Below, piece after piece: positions 42,933 through 51,623 of a DNA stretch of 64,000 nucleotides (position 1 is its first letter; every line of letters begins with the position of its first letter). The position numbers were made by a program, and so were the translations under genes. The stretch covers positions 1 to 64,000 of the forward strand of contig NZ_JAQPOK010000036.1 in NCBI RefSeq assembly GCF_030068445.1, in the 5' to 3' direction. Source of the DNA: Roseofilum halophilum BLCC-M91 (lineage in GTDB: Bacteria > Cyanobacteriota > Cyanobacteriia > Cyanobacteriales > Desertifilaceae). Under the pieces are notes generated by a model. That model had not been told where the DNA came from. It saw only the letters and a list, made by a program, of their open reading frames with translations, and did not search any database.

Positions 42933-45743
42933 ATGGGTCTCTGGAACTGGCTAAAACGACTCTTTAACCGGTGGTTCGGCAAAAAACGCCAACCCCCACA
43001 AACCCCCGCGCCAACCCCTGCTCCTGCGCCGGATAATGCCCAATGCGAAGCCGTATTCATGGAACTGTTGGAGGGAGTTGACCAAGGGTGGACAAGGGGG
43101 AACGGTAAAGGCTTCTTGATGGGGAAAGGGATCAAAGAAGCGACCCTCATCGCTTGGTTGCACGAGTTTGCCCAGCGCGTGGGGCAGAACCGAGAACAGC
43201 ACCGGGAACTGGGGAGACGGTTGCAGAAACTGGGGAATTTGGCATGGGGGGAACTCTCGCCAGTCGCCGCACGTTTGGCGCGGGAGTTGCTGGTGGTGGA
43301 GGAACCGAGAGTGCAAGGGATAGAAGCGGAGTTTGGCGGAGATGGGTTGGGAATAGAGGAGGAAGAGGAGAAAGACGAGGTAGAGGTATGGTTTGAGCGA
43401 GGTAAGGCTCAATATATGCAAGGTGATTTTTTAGGCGCGATCGCCTCCTACGACCGGGCAGTGGGGATTAAACCCGACTTCCATCAAGCTTGGGGCAACC
43501 GGGGGGTGGCGCTGGGTGAGTTAGGCAGAACAGAAGAGGCGATCGCCTCCTACGACCGGGCACTGGAGTTTAAACCGGACAAGCATCAAGCTTGGTACAA
43601 CCGGGGGGTGGCGCTGTATGACTTAGGCAGAACAGAAGAAGCGATCGCCTCCTACGATAAGGCACTGGAGTTTAAACCCGACGACCATCAAGCTTGGCTA
43701 AACCGAGGAATAGCCGCAGGAAACTCTTCCTATTCTGCTCCTCTACAAGCCTTTGCCCTCACCCTCCAATATCCCCAACTCAACCAACGGGGTTTTGCTG
43801 GCGCACTCGCCAGCTACGAGGTAGGCTTAACCTTCTGTACCCAAGACCAACACCCCCAAGGTTGGGGACGCTTGCACCGTGCCATTGGTCGCGCCTACTA
43901 TTACCGAGGACGCGCAAGCCTCTACAGTCACGGCGCAGGAGGCTCCGACTTCCAGGAAGCCCTCAACCACTACCACCAAGCCCTGCAAACCCTCAGCCCC
44001 CCACAAAAAGCCCCCTCTCCCCTAGCCGAGAACACAAAAGCCCCCTCTCCCCCAGCCGAAAACACAAAAGCCCCCTCTCCCCCAGCCGAGAACACAAAAG
44101 CCCCCTCTCCCGTGGGAGAGGGGGTTGGGGGAGAGGGCTACAACCCCGAATACCACCTAGAACTCATCCGAGATCTAATTAAAGTCCACCAAGCCCTCCA
44201 CAACCAAGAAAAAGCCAAAGAATGGCGCAACCAAGGCTTAGACCTTTGGAGCCAACTGCTCAACCACCCCCATAAATCCTCCCAACAAAAACGCCAACTC
44301 GCCATTAAATTCATCTACTTCGCCCAGATGCGCGTCGATGTCCTCCTCGAAGACAACGAACTCCTAGCCGCCTTCCGCGCTGCCGAAGAACAAAAAAACC
44401 TCTATCTCACCTGGATCTTAGACCGGCAAAAGCAACATATCCTCAGTCCCACCTATCACGACATCCAACAAAACCTCCTCAACCCCACCACTGCCATCAT
44501 TCTCTGGCATCTCAGCGACCTAAACCTCACCACGTTCGTCCTCCTCCCCGGTGCATCCGCACCCATCCCTTTCACTACCTCCCCCGAACCCCTAAAACAC
44601 TGGTTCCACAACTGGGAAACCACCTACGAGGAACACCGGGAAGCCAAAACCAGCACCGAGAGCGACTGGCGCAAAACCCTCCGCCAACAACTCCAAGACC
44701 TCAAACAACTCCTCAACATTGACCAAATTTGCGCCCATCTCCCCCAACCCGTAGGGGCAAACGACGATTTACCCATTACCCATTACCCATTACCCATTAC
44801 CAGCGCGAAGCGCTCTATCCACCACCTCATCCTCATCCCTCACCTGGACTTACACCGCCTTCCTCTCCATATCCTCTTCCCCGAAACCTTCACCCTCACC
44901 ACCCTCCCCAGCGCCCAAGTCGGCATCGAAAAAGCCCCCTCTCCCACGGGAGAGGGGGTTGGGGGAGAGGGCACAGAGGGCAACAACCTCCTCATCACCC
45001 AACCCCCTCGCAACTCCCTCGAACCCCTACCCCTAGCGGAACTCGAAGCCCAAGTCATCGCCTACCTCTGCCACCCCTCCCACCTCATCCCCAACGACAA
45101 CGCCACCCCAGACACCCTCAAACAACACCTCGCCCAACCCTATCACCGCTTCCACTTTACCGGCCATGCCAGCCACGATTTCAAAGCGCCCCAAGACTCG
45201 CGACTCCTGCTCGCCGACGACGAAACCCTCACCCTGCGCGACCTCATCCACCCCGACTTTCACCTCTCTCCCTTCGCCCTCGTCTCCCTTTCCGCCTGCG
45301 AAACCGCCGTCACCAGTCGCGAAGCCTTCGACGACGACTATGTAGGTTTAGTGAGCGCCTTCCTCTCCCGTGGAACCCGTCAAGTCCTCTCCACCCTCTG
45401 GACAGTCCCAGAAAGCTCCAGCGCCCTCTTCATGATGGAATTCTACTGGCAACTCACCCAAGAAGGAAAAACCATCACCGAAGCCTTCCAGCACAGCCAA
45501 CAGTGGCTCAAACAGCTCACCCCCTGCCAAATCGTCACCTGGTATCATCAGCGCGGACAATTCTTCATCACCGCAGGAGAAAATATCCAGGAAGAAAAAC
45601 GGCGAGAGCAAGTTCTAGACATCGCAGACCAATTACAAGAACAAAGTGTTGTCCTGCAACGGCAAATAGACGCAGGTGAGTTTTTGGCCGACCTCCCTCA
45701 CCCCTACTACTGGGCAGCCTTCACCCTCACCCATGTGTGTTAA
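42933..45743 (+). CDS. TPR-CHAT protein, putative caspase-like peptidase
   Basis: The protein has 936 residues. It begins with an amphipathic basic-aromatic helix (MGLWNWLKRLFNRWFGKKRQ) and a Pro/Ala linker. Residues about 38-110 hold a helical domain (FMELLEGVDQGWTRGNGKGFLMGKGIKEATLIAWL) seen in other cyanobacterial CHAT proteins. About 145-260 has three near-identical 34-residue TPRs (ASYDRALEFKPDKHQAWYNRGVAL) and about 270-350 degenerate ones. The C-terminal CHAT domain keeps both catalytic residues: H745 in FTGHASHDF and C789 in SLSACETAV. About 360-405, 606-630 and 667-683 encode repeat-derived insertions. CHAT peptidases include eukaryotic separase and the bacterial TPR-CHAT protease of type III-E CRISPR. 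The target is unknown. ATG at 42933 is chosen over TTG at 42921. Confidence 0.9.
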   Translation: MGLWNWLKRLFNRWFGKKRQPPQTPAPTPAPAPDNAQCEAVFMELLEGVDQGWTRGNGKGFLMGKGIKEATLIAWLHEFAQRVGQNREQHRELGRRLQKLGNLAWGELSPVAARLARELLVVEEPRVQGIEAEFGGDGLGIEEEEEKDEVEVWFERGKAQYMQGDFLGAIASYDRAVGIKPDFHQAWGNRGVALGELGRTEEAIASYDRALEFKPDKHQAWYNRGVALYDLGRTEEAIASYDKALEFKPDDHQAWLNRGIAAGNSSYSAPLQAFALTLQYPQLNQRGFAGALASYEVGLTFCTQDQHPQGWGRLHRAIGRAYYYRGRASLYSHGAGGSDFQEALNHYHQALQTLSPPQKAPSPLAENTKAPSPPAENTKAPSPPAENTKAPSPVGEGVGGEGYNPEYHLELIRDLIKVHQALHNQEKAKEWRNQGLDLWSQLLNHPHKSSQQKRQLAIKFIYFAQMRVDVLLEDNELLAAFRAAEEQKNLYLTWILDRQKQHILSPTYHDIQQNLLNPTTAIILWHLSDLNLTTFVLLPGASAPIPFTTSPEPLKHWFHNWETTYEEHREAKTSTESDWRKTLRQQLQDLKQLLNIDQICAHLPQPVGANDDLPITHYPLPITSAKRSIHHLILIPHLDLHRLPLHILFPETFTLTTLPSAQVGIEKAPSPTGEGVGGEGTEGNNLLITQPPRNSLEPLPLAELEAQVIAYLCHPSHLIPNDNATPDTLKQHLAQPYHRFHFTGHASHDFKAPQDSRLLLADDETLTLRDLIHPDFHLSPFALVSLSACETAVTSREAFDDDYVGLVSAFLSRGTRQVLSTLWTVPESSSALFMMEFYWQLTQEGKTITEAFQHSQQWLKQLTPCQIVTWYHQRGQFFITAGENIQEEKRREQVLDIADQLQEQSVVLQRQIDAGEFLADLPHPYYWAAFTLTHVC
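44012..44145 (+). repeat. In-frame repeat array in the CHAT gene (KAPSPxAENT units)
   Basis: Three 36-base units (AAAGCCCCCTCTCCC-type) encode KAPSPLAENT and KAPSPPAENT, and a fourth is followed by GTGGGAGAGGGGGTTGGGG, the dispersed hairpin family found at 37615 and 56012. It lies between the TPR region and the CHAT domain. Confidence 0.9.
44748..44825 (+). repeat. In-frame GTAGGGGC / ATTACCC repeat in the CHAT gene
   Basis: GTAGGGGCAAACGAC is followed by four ATTACCC heptamers and GCGCGAAGCGCTCTAT. Both parts match intergenic repeats (5071-5097; 29770-29835; 22679-22717). In frame it encodes GANDDLPITHYPLPITSAKR. Confidence 0.85.
44934..44975 (+). repeat. Second in-frame CCCTCTCCC hairpin repeat in the CHAT gene
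   Basis: CCCCCTCTCCCACGGGAGAGG plus GGGTTGGGGGAGAGGGC is nearly identical to 44103-44143, coding KAPSPTGEGVGGEGTEG. It is a separate insertion from the first array. Confidence 0.8.
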
Positions 45744-45834
45744 TTGGGTTAAACGTGGGGAACCCAGAAACAGGGGGCGGGTTTACAAAAGCGATCGCTC
45801 TGTGTCCTAGATCTAGGTGAACCCGCCCCTACAG

Positions 45835-45890
45835 GTTAATTGTTAATTGTTAATTGTTCATTGTTAATTGTTAATTGTTAATTAATTCCT
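45835..45890. repeat. Short tandem repeat run (TTAATTG units)
   Basis: About seven TTAATTG/TTCATTG heptamers run between the CHAT gene and the Uma2 gene. The last units encode the C-terminal residues of the Uma2 protein. Confidence 0.85.
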
Positions 45891-46447
45891 GCATCTTCAT
45901 ACAATTGGTCAAAAGACACCTCTAACCCCAAACTCTGTAGCGCAAAGGTTCCCGAATCTGGAGTATAGGATTGAAAAGACCACTCCTGTTCGCCATTGCG
46001 CCGAAAAATATCTACTCGCTGCTGCTTCGCGTTCACTAGCACATATTCTTCCAGCGACTCCAAGGTTTGATAATCATTAAATTTATCCCCGCGATCGAAG
46101 GCTTCCGTACCGGGAGATAACACTTCTACAATTAATTTAGGAAATCGCTTATACACCGGAGTTTCTCGATCTCTCGGATCGCAAGTCACCATTAAATCGG
46201 GATAATAAAACCGATTCTGTTTCTCTATTTGCGCCTTGACATCATTGAAATAGACCTGACAATCCGTTCCTCGTAAATGATTGCGGAGCAACATATACAA
46301 ATTACCACCAATCATATTATGGCTATCTGTACCGCCTGACATGGCATACATTTGACCATCAATATATTCATGTCTAATCGTATTCCGTTCTTCGATTTCC
46401 AGATACTCTTCTGGACTGATAAAATAGGATTTAGAGAGCGCAACCAT
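45878..46447 (-). CDS. Uma2-family (DUF820) putative endonuclease
   Basis: The protein has 189 residues. Uma2 signature: YFISPEEYLEIEERNTIRHEYIDGQMYAMSGGTDSHNMIGGNLYMLLRNHLRG, then YYPDLMVTCDPRD, KLIVEVLSPGTEAFDRGDKFNDYQTLESLEEYVLV. The PD...E-x-L pattern is a PD-(D/E)XK-like core. These genes are highly amplified in cyanobacteria, often near toxin-antitoxin or mobile sequences; the activity is unproven. ATG at 46447 is preferred to GTG at 46456. Convergent with the CHAT gene. Confidence 0.85.
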   Translation of the reverse strand: MVALSKSYFISPEEYLEIEERNTIRHEYIDGQMYAMSGGTDSHNMIGGNLYMLLRNHLRGTDCQVYFNDVKAQIEKQNRFYYPDLMVTCDPRDRETPVYKRFPKLIVEVLSPGTEAFDRGDKFNDYQTLESLEEYVLVNAKQQRVDIFRRNGEQEWSFQSYTPDSGTFALQSLGLEVSFDQLYEDAGIN

Positions 46448-46562
46448 AATTCCCACTCGTTCCTAGCTTACTCTGTCTTAGACTCGCGTCTGTTCCTAGT
46501 TTAACCGAGAACCCCAAAAATATCTATAATAGAAGAAACTCCAAATTACAGATGCCCCCACC

Positions 46563-46964
46563 ATGGACAACAGAAGCGCCAATATTCTCCGCTCTTTTCT
46601 CTACGCTCTGGCGAAAGCACAAAATCCCATTCCTGCACAATTCATGTCAGATTACCGTGAAATCGCTAAACAATTACCCGATAAAGATGCGATATTGAAA
46701 CTCAAACCAAAGGAAGATAATCCTCTTTATGCCGATTATAAAGAAGGGATGTATCAACTGCAAAATAGCGGAGAAACGGAGCGCAATAAACTGTTTCCCC
46801 CGAAAGGCGAGAACCCCAAAGAACGCCTAGAAAATATTAGCGCACCCCAGCGCCAAACTCCGAATATTACTGAAATGTCTGGAGAAGTGTTAAACTCAGA
46901 GAATCCGCAACAAAAGGCCAAGGAAAATCCCCCAGAGGTTTATCTGGGTTTGCCTTACTGTTAA
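46563..46964 (+). CDS. Unrecognised small protein, first of a two-gene unit
   Basis: The protein has 133 residues and I do not recognise the family. Residues 1-85 are helical with mixed charge (SANILRSFLYALAKAQNPIPAQFMSDYREIAKQLPDKDAILKLKPKEDNPLYADYKEGMYQ); residues 86-133 are Pro/Asn/Glu-rich and probably disordered, ending in a conserved-looking YLGLPYC. No signal peptide or membrane segment. It starts about 115 bases after the divergent Uma2 start and ends 24 bases before the next gene, so the two probably share a transcript. Confidence 0.6.
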   Translation: MDNRSANILRSFLYALAKAQNPIPAQFMSDYREIAKQLPDKDAILKLKPKEDNPLYADYKEGMYQLQNSGETERNKLFPPKGENPKERLENISAPQRQTPNITEMSGEVLNSENPQQKAKENPPEVYLGLPYC

Positions 46965-46988
46965 AGTTGCTAAAGGATTCTGGTTTTT

Positions 46989-48473
46989 ATGAGTTATTTA
47001 TACTATCCCAATTTGGATTTGTTTGTCTATTCCCTACGGGAAGGGTTGGGATATAGCGATTTGGATATTCAAGAGAATCAGCGCCTGTTTTGGCAGTTGC
47101 TCCCGGATGAACTGGAAAAGTATCGTACAGGTTGTTTTGATGAAGAAGAGAATACCGGCACGCCTCACTATTTGGAGTTACTGAAACTCACGCCACATCA
47201 GCAAGAAGTTTGTCAATTTAAGGAAGTAAATGCTGCTGAATCTCCGCCGGTTAGAGGCTATTATTATCCGGTGCGTCTTTTCGATACCTATGGCTTAATG
47301 GTCGATTGTTATTTGGGTTATCAAGCTCCGAGTCAAAGCCAGAATTTTTTACCGGAAACAGAAAAGTTTGAGGCTAAATCTAGTATAGCACGGCTGAAGA
47401 AGTATGTCGCTACTTTTCCCAATTATTTCATGGATTCTGAGGTATATTTAGGCAAAACTTGGATGATTTCTGGTTGTATCGATCCCCAGGTTAATCCTAA
47501 AAGCATGGTGGCTGAACTTTATGAGGGTTTGGGGTTGGGAAAATTTGACCCCAAAACCTGCCAATGGGGTAAGTTTTTAGGGGTGGAGTGTTGTGAAATT
47601 TATCAACCGCCTCCGCAGTGGAAAGAAAGAGATCAGGAAGTTCATGTGCTGTTCTTTTTCTTCCCTAATTTAGATAAAAACCGCGAATTTTCTGGGTTTT
47701 ACAAAACTTGGATGGAGCTATTCCTCTATCACCATAAAATAAATTGGGCGTACTGGCAAACCCGCAAGCTGAAACGGAAGATGATGATGGGTTATGGGGA
47801 GAGTTTTGAGATTGCTAAAACCTTACGGGATCTCAATTTATTAGAACTGGAAGAGAAGTTACAAAAGACGACGGAAACGTTATCGGATTATGTGGATAAT
47901 ATCAGCTATTTTGGTATTCAACCCTATACTATTGGCACTAATCTTACCAATTATACAAACTGCCTCAAGGAGTTACAAGAAAACCCAGACACTGACCTAA
48001 GTTTATTATCACAATTTGCGACAATTGTCAAGGAAAAATATCTGCCGCAAACGGAGGGCGATCGCCAAACGCTCCATCAAGGTTTAAGAGTGCTGGAAAA
48101 CCTGTTACAGAGTATCCGGGGCAAAATCCAAATCGAACAGACGAAAATCCAACAGGAGCAGATCGAGAGCGATCGCCAACTCAACGAAACCATCCAAGTG
48201 TTCGGTACAGGTATCGCTTTCGCCAGCGTCACGGCGGCGATCGCCTCCACTCAGGTTCAAGATCCAGAGCCTCCCGGCTTATCCTCTTGGCAAGCATTCG
48301 GATTGAGTATAGCGAGCGATCGGCGCTCTAGTCGCACTTGGGATGGCTTGGTTTGTCAGATCGGAACAGAAAAAATAGCGATCGCCCCCATTCCCCCACT
48401 ACAGCCACCCAATCAACTGCCCCATATAGACTCAATTAACCCCATAATATCCCCGCCAAGGACTCACCTGTAA
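46989..48473 (+). CDS. Unrecognised 494-residue protein with C-terminal coiled coil and membrane segment
   Basis: I do not recognise the family. Residues 1-270 are rich in aromatic residues and hold short strands (YYYPVRLFDTYGLMVDCYLGYQ, VHVLFFFFPNLDKNREFSG). About 280-405 is a long helical or coiled-coil region (LEEKLQKTTETLSDYVDNISYFG ... LHQGLRVLENLLQSIRGKIQIEQTKIQQEQIESD). It is followed by one hydrophobic segment (VFGTGIAFASVTAAIAST). The coiled coil ahead of a single membrane helix is reminiscent of CorA-like geometry, but the GMN motif is absent. It follows the 133-residue gene by 24 bases. Its last 42 bases overlap the convergent DUF4335 gene. Confidence 0.6.
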   Translation: MSYLYYPNLDLFVYSLREGLGYSDLDIQENQRLFWQLLPDELEKYRTGCFDEEENTGTPHYLELLKLTPHQQEVCQFKEVNAAESPPVRGYYYPVRLFDTYGLMVDCYLGYQAPSQSQNFLPETEKFEAKSSIARLKKYVATFPNYFMDSEVYLGKTWMISGCIDPQVNPKSMVAELYEGLGLGKFDPKTCQWGKFLGVECCEIYQPPPQWKERDQEVHVLFFFFPNLDKNREFSGFYKTWMELFLYHHKINWAYWQTRKLKRKMMMGYGESFEIAKTLRDLNLLELEEKLQKTTETLSDYVDNISYFGIQPYTIGTNLTNYTNCLKELQENPDTDLSLLSQFATIVKEKYLPQTEGDRQTLHQGLRVLENLLQSIRGKIQIEQTKIQQEQIESDRQLNETIQVFGTGIAFASVTAAIASTQVQDPEPPGLSSWQAFGLSIASDRRSSRTWDGLVCQIGTEKIAIAPIPPLQPPNQLPHIDSINPIISPPRTHL

Positions 48474-49934
48474 AATCCCCTCCGGAGTAAACACCACCTT
48501 AAACTGGGCTAAGGGTTCCTCAGAACTTCCCACCTCTCCAGAACGGCTATTTTCGGTCACCTCAAGTAAACTCGGTAGGGGAGTCCGATCCAGATAATCA
48601 AACGCCGCTTGATTAAGCGCTTCATAATCAGCAATCTCACCATCGGGTTGCACGGCTACCCGGTAATTGAGTTCTGTGGGAAAATCGGCTTCTCGAATCC
48701 GGGCCCTATCGATTTGGTCGTAGAGTTCATCATTCAAATTTTCCAGCAAAAACGGATCGGTAATTTCCGGGCCTAAACTTTGAGACCCTGGGGGAAAGCC
48801 ATTCCAAGGACTGACCTCAACCACCCCTTTTTCCCGAAACACCACCTTAAACTCAGCAATCGATTCTGTTTCCGTCCCCCCATCAGCCGTCGGAATATAA
48901 GCTAACTCCAACAACGGAGTTAATTGATCGTCTTGGGGACTCATGGCTGCATCTGCCCCTCGATAGCCCAAAATTGCCCCATCTTGTCCCACTGCGACTC
49001 GATAGGTTAAATCTTCCTCTAAATCTTCGCGACTTTGCCAAGCCCGGTCAATATCCTCATGCAATCTCCGATTTAAGATCCCTATTGCCGTGGGATCGGT
49101 AATTGAAGATCGGCGTTCGACTAAGGTATCAATATCTTCAATCCTTGGCGGTAATGAACTTGGCCGAGTGGTTAAAGGATTCACAGTTGTCGAATCAGAA
49201 ACGGTCAAGGCCCCTTCTCCATTGCGCCCTTGAGGATTAGCACTTTGAGGACTTTGATCCGTATTCGGGGAAGTGGAGGGGGGGGAAGTCATGGGTTCCT
49301 CCGAGTCTGAAGACTCCGAGGAATCAGAGGGTTGGACTTCCTCTAGGGTATCCGGCCGTTCAATGGTGGGTACAGGCATAATTAGAAACAGGCCAGCCGC
49401 AACTGCCAAACCCACAACCCCTAGGGCCGCAGGTGCTGCCCGTTGCGTGACAGGAATAGTGGCTTGCACATAGCGCTTAGGCGTGGGAGCTAAAGACCAG
49501 GAAAGACTGGGCAGGGTTTGGGTATCGGCAAAAAATTGATCGACTGCTTCTACCAGGTCAAACAGTTGGACATCGCTAAGTTTTACTTCTGGAGGATTTG
49601 GGGAGCTAGTCGCGGAATCGGGAGTATTATGGTTAATGCACAGGCGATGATAATGGCCGTTGAGTTTTTCTAAGTGTATCCATTTGGGCCCGGGGAGATG
49701 GTCTTGGGGATAGGAAACGCCACTGAGGACTTCTTGGGCATAGGTGCTGACGGCCCAAACGAGGCTTTCAAAAAATTCTTTGCCCCCGGTTAATTTGATT
49801 CCAGCAATTTGGCATTCCACATTGCTTAACATGGATAAGGCTTGAAAGTCTAAGGAACTCCCTTCGTTAGAGTCATTCCATCCCCAAAGGGTTAAGGTGC
49901 AGTTGGGTAAACTATATTGACGTTCGATACTCAT
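48432..49934 (-). CDS. DUF4335 protein
   Basis: The protein has 500 residues. Residues 1-145 match DUF4335 (SIERQYSLPNCTLTLWGW ... SLDFQALSMLSNVECQIAG ... GKEFFESLVWAVSTYAQEVL). It continues to a basic segment, one membrane helix (about 168-186, LGVVGLAVAAGLFLIM), a Ser/Pro/Asp-rich linker, then a repeated domain of about 100 residues (about 245-360 and 375-500): NRRLHEDIDRAWQSREDLEEDLTYRVAVGQDGAILGYRG and NDELYDQIDRARIREADFPTELNYRVAVQPDGEIADYEA. The function is unknown. It is downstream of DUF3038 with a 4-base overlap, the usual cyanobacterial pair. Confidence 0.85.
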   Translation of the reverse strand: MSIERQYSLPNCTLTLWGWNDSNEGSSLDFQALSMLSNVECQIAGIKLTGGKEFFESLVWAVSTYAQEVLSGVSYPQDHLPGPKWIHLEKLNGHYHRLCINHNTPDSATSSPNPPEVKLSDVQLFDLVEAVDQFFADTQTLPSLSWSLAPTPKRYVQATIPVTQRAAPAALGVVGLAVAAGLFLIMPVPTIERPDTLEEVQPSDSSESSDSEEPMTSPPSTSPNTDQSPQSANPQGRNGEGALTVSDSTTVNPLTTRPSSLPPRIEDIDTLVERRSSITDPTAIGILNRRLHEDIDRAWQSREDLEEDLTYRVAVGQDGAILGYRGADAAMSPQDDQLTPLLELAYIPTADGGTETESIAEFKVVFREKGVVEVSPWNGFPPGSQSLGPEITDPFLLENLNDELYDQIDRARIREADFPTELNYRVAVQPDGEIADYEALNQAAFDYLDRTPLPSLLEVTENSRSGEVGSSEEPLAQFKVVFTPEGILQVSPWRGYYGVN

Positions 49935-50536
49935 GCCACTTCTCCATCAAATAAGCTGATCCACAGTCGTTGCATTCCTTTGGTTCCGGTGCAAAATAGG
50001 AGTTGACTCAGTAAGGATATGCCCAATTCATTGAGGGTTGGATCGTCTTGGTATTTGGCTAGGGCGGAGCGTTGGAGATTCATACGGGAGCGGAAATGGG
50101 CCCGGAAGCGATCTAAGTATTCGGAAAGGCGAAAATGATGTTCTACACAGAGGTGTCTTTCTTGGAGTTGGTCGTAGGCAACGAGCAGTTGACGGATGAG
50201 GACGGTACGTTTGCGGGCGAGGGTGGCGGCGATCGCCACTAATGCCTTAGCTTCTTCTAAACTGAGAGAACGGCGCATATGGGCGCGGCGAAAGGGGTTC
50301 GTGCTGCGTAAACGCCATAGAGTCACACGATTTTGAATAATTTCTTGCAGTTGTAAACTTTTGGAGGCGGCAAGCATGGCTTCTGAGCCGCCTAAATCTA
50401 GGGCTTCGAGAGCCAGTAAAATCAGATCGAGATGCCAGCGAGTACGGCGGGGACATTCTGGGGAATTGAGGGGCGGATTGACCAAATTCTCCAGAATTAG
50501 GGGAGTAGTATTCAGAGGTGGACTGTTGGTTTGCAT
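49931..50536 (-). CDS. DUF3038 protein
   Basis: The protein has 201 residues and is helical: RRTRWHLDLILLALEALDLGGSEAMLAASKSLQL, NPFRRAHMRRSLSLEEAKALVAIAATLA, VEHHFRLSEYLDRFRAHFRSRM, LNELGISLLSQLLFCTGTKGMQRLWISLFDGEV. This is DUF3038, a cyanobacterial family of unknown function coded with DUF4335. The stop overlaps the DUF4335 start (ATGA). ATG at 50536 is preferred; an in-frame ATG at 50554 has no better ribosome-binding site. Confidence 0.85.
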   Translation of the reverse strand: MQTNSPPLNTTPLILENLVNPPLNSPECPRRTRWHLDLILLALEALDLGGSEAMLAASKSLQLQEIIQNRVTLWRLRSTNPFRRAHMRRSLSLEEAKALVAIAATLARKRTVLIRQLLVAYDQLQERHLCVEHHFRLSEYLDRFRAHFRSRMNLQRSALAKYQDDPTLNELGISLLSQLLFCTGTKGMQRLWISLFDGEVA

Positions 50537-50676
50537 AATGTTCTCAAGAAACATTTAATCGTGTTAGCGACTGCCCTTGTGCTGAACTGTTTGTTCAACT
50601 GCTAGGGCACACTCTCAGGATCTCTGTTGACGAATGAACCGGATACAGCACTTTGCGCGGTAATGAGGTACGAACT

Positions 50677-50772
50677 TTAAAGATCCCCCTTTCCTGTCTG
50701 CTTGCGGAAAATCCCCCGATGAATTGGGGGATTTTTGCTGCCCCCCTTAAAAAGGGGGGTTGGGGGGATCGA
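50677..50772. repeat. GATCCCCC palindromic repeat
   Basis: Outer arms AAGATCCCCC and GGGGGGATC enclose two inner hairpins: CTGTCTGC-TT-GCGGAAA (50694-50710) with AATCCCCC-GATGAATT-GGGGGATTT, and CCCCCCTT-AAA-AAGGGGGG. It has no coding capacity. The rest of the gap 50555-51019 shows nothing else I can support. Confidence 0.75.
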
Positions 50773-51019
50773 GATGTACCGCATAGCAGCGAAAAATCCT
50801 GTAAAAGAGGGCAGGGTTTAATTAGACCATCAAAGGGGAACACGATCGCTAATATGAGTTAATCTAGGATGCTAAGTGTATATTACCGGATTGCTCACCC
50901 TTTGTTCTAGAGTAACGCCTACAGGCGATCGCGTGCTTCTCTATTATAGATTTGGCCGAGCGATCGGTTAGGATTTGGAAGCACAGGCTCCTATAACCTG
51001 ATAATCACAAAAGTATTGG

Positions 51020-51544
51020 ATGATGGATATTCAAGACATTCAGACGCTCATTCGGGATATTCCCGATTTTCCGAAACCGGGGATTGTATTTCGCGATATT
51101 ACCACCCTATTGAAGCACCCCGAAGGGTTTCGCAGCACCATCGATCTCTTGGCTCAACGCTGCGGTGAACTCTCTCCGGACTATATTTTGGGCATGGAGT
51201 CACGGGGCTTTATTTTTGGTACGGCTGTCGCGTATCAATTAAATTGTGGCTTTATTCCAGTACGCAAGCCGAAAAAGCTGCCAGCCCCGGTTTATCAACA
51301 GAGTTACGATCTCGAATATGGTCAAGATCAGTTGGAAATGCATCAAGATGCCTTAAAAGAGGGCGATCGCCTCGTCGTCGTTGATGACTTAATCGCTACC
51401 GGGGGAACCGCTCAAGCCACCGCCAAACTTGTCGAGCAAGCCGGAGCCATCTTAGCCGGATTCGTATTTGTCATTGAATTAGAAGCCCTAGAAGGACGCA
51501 AAAACCTCCCCGATGTCCCCATTTCCAGCCTAATCCAATACTAA
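51020..51544 (+). CDS. apt: Adenine phosphoribosyltransferase
   Basis: The protein has 174 residues, normal length. It salvages adenine to AMP with [28 protein letters not shown] is the family's N-terminus, [20 protein letters not shown] the adenine side, and [20 protein letters not shown] the PRPP motif. A second Met immediately follows the first. Upstream is a long repeat-containing gap. Confidence 0.96.
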   Translation: MMDIQDIQTLIRDIPDFPKPGIVFRDITTLLKHPEGFRSTIDLLAQRCGELSPDYILGMESRGFIFGTAVAYQLNCGFIPVRKPKKLPAPVYQQSYDLEYGQDQLEMHQDALKEGDRLVVVDDLIATGGTAQATAKLVEQAGAILAGFVFVIELEALEGRKNLPDVPISSLIQY

Positions 51545-51623
51545 TTTGGTAATAGGTAATAGGTAATGGGTAATTGCCGTGTCTCCCTATCTCCCCATCC
51601 CCCCCATTCCCCCACCCCATTCC

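Noticed and set aside
44729-45679. A 316-codon Arg/Pro-rich frame overlapping the CHAT gene in another frame
   Set aside because: Composition is that expected when codons of the CHAT frame are shifted. There is no start signal and no known domain, while the CHAT frame has conserved catalytic motifs.
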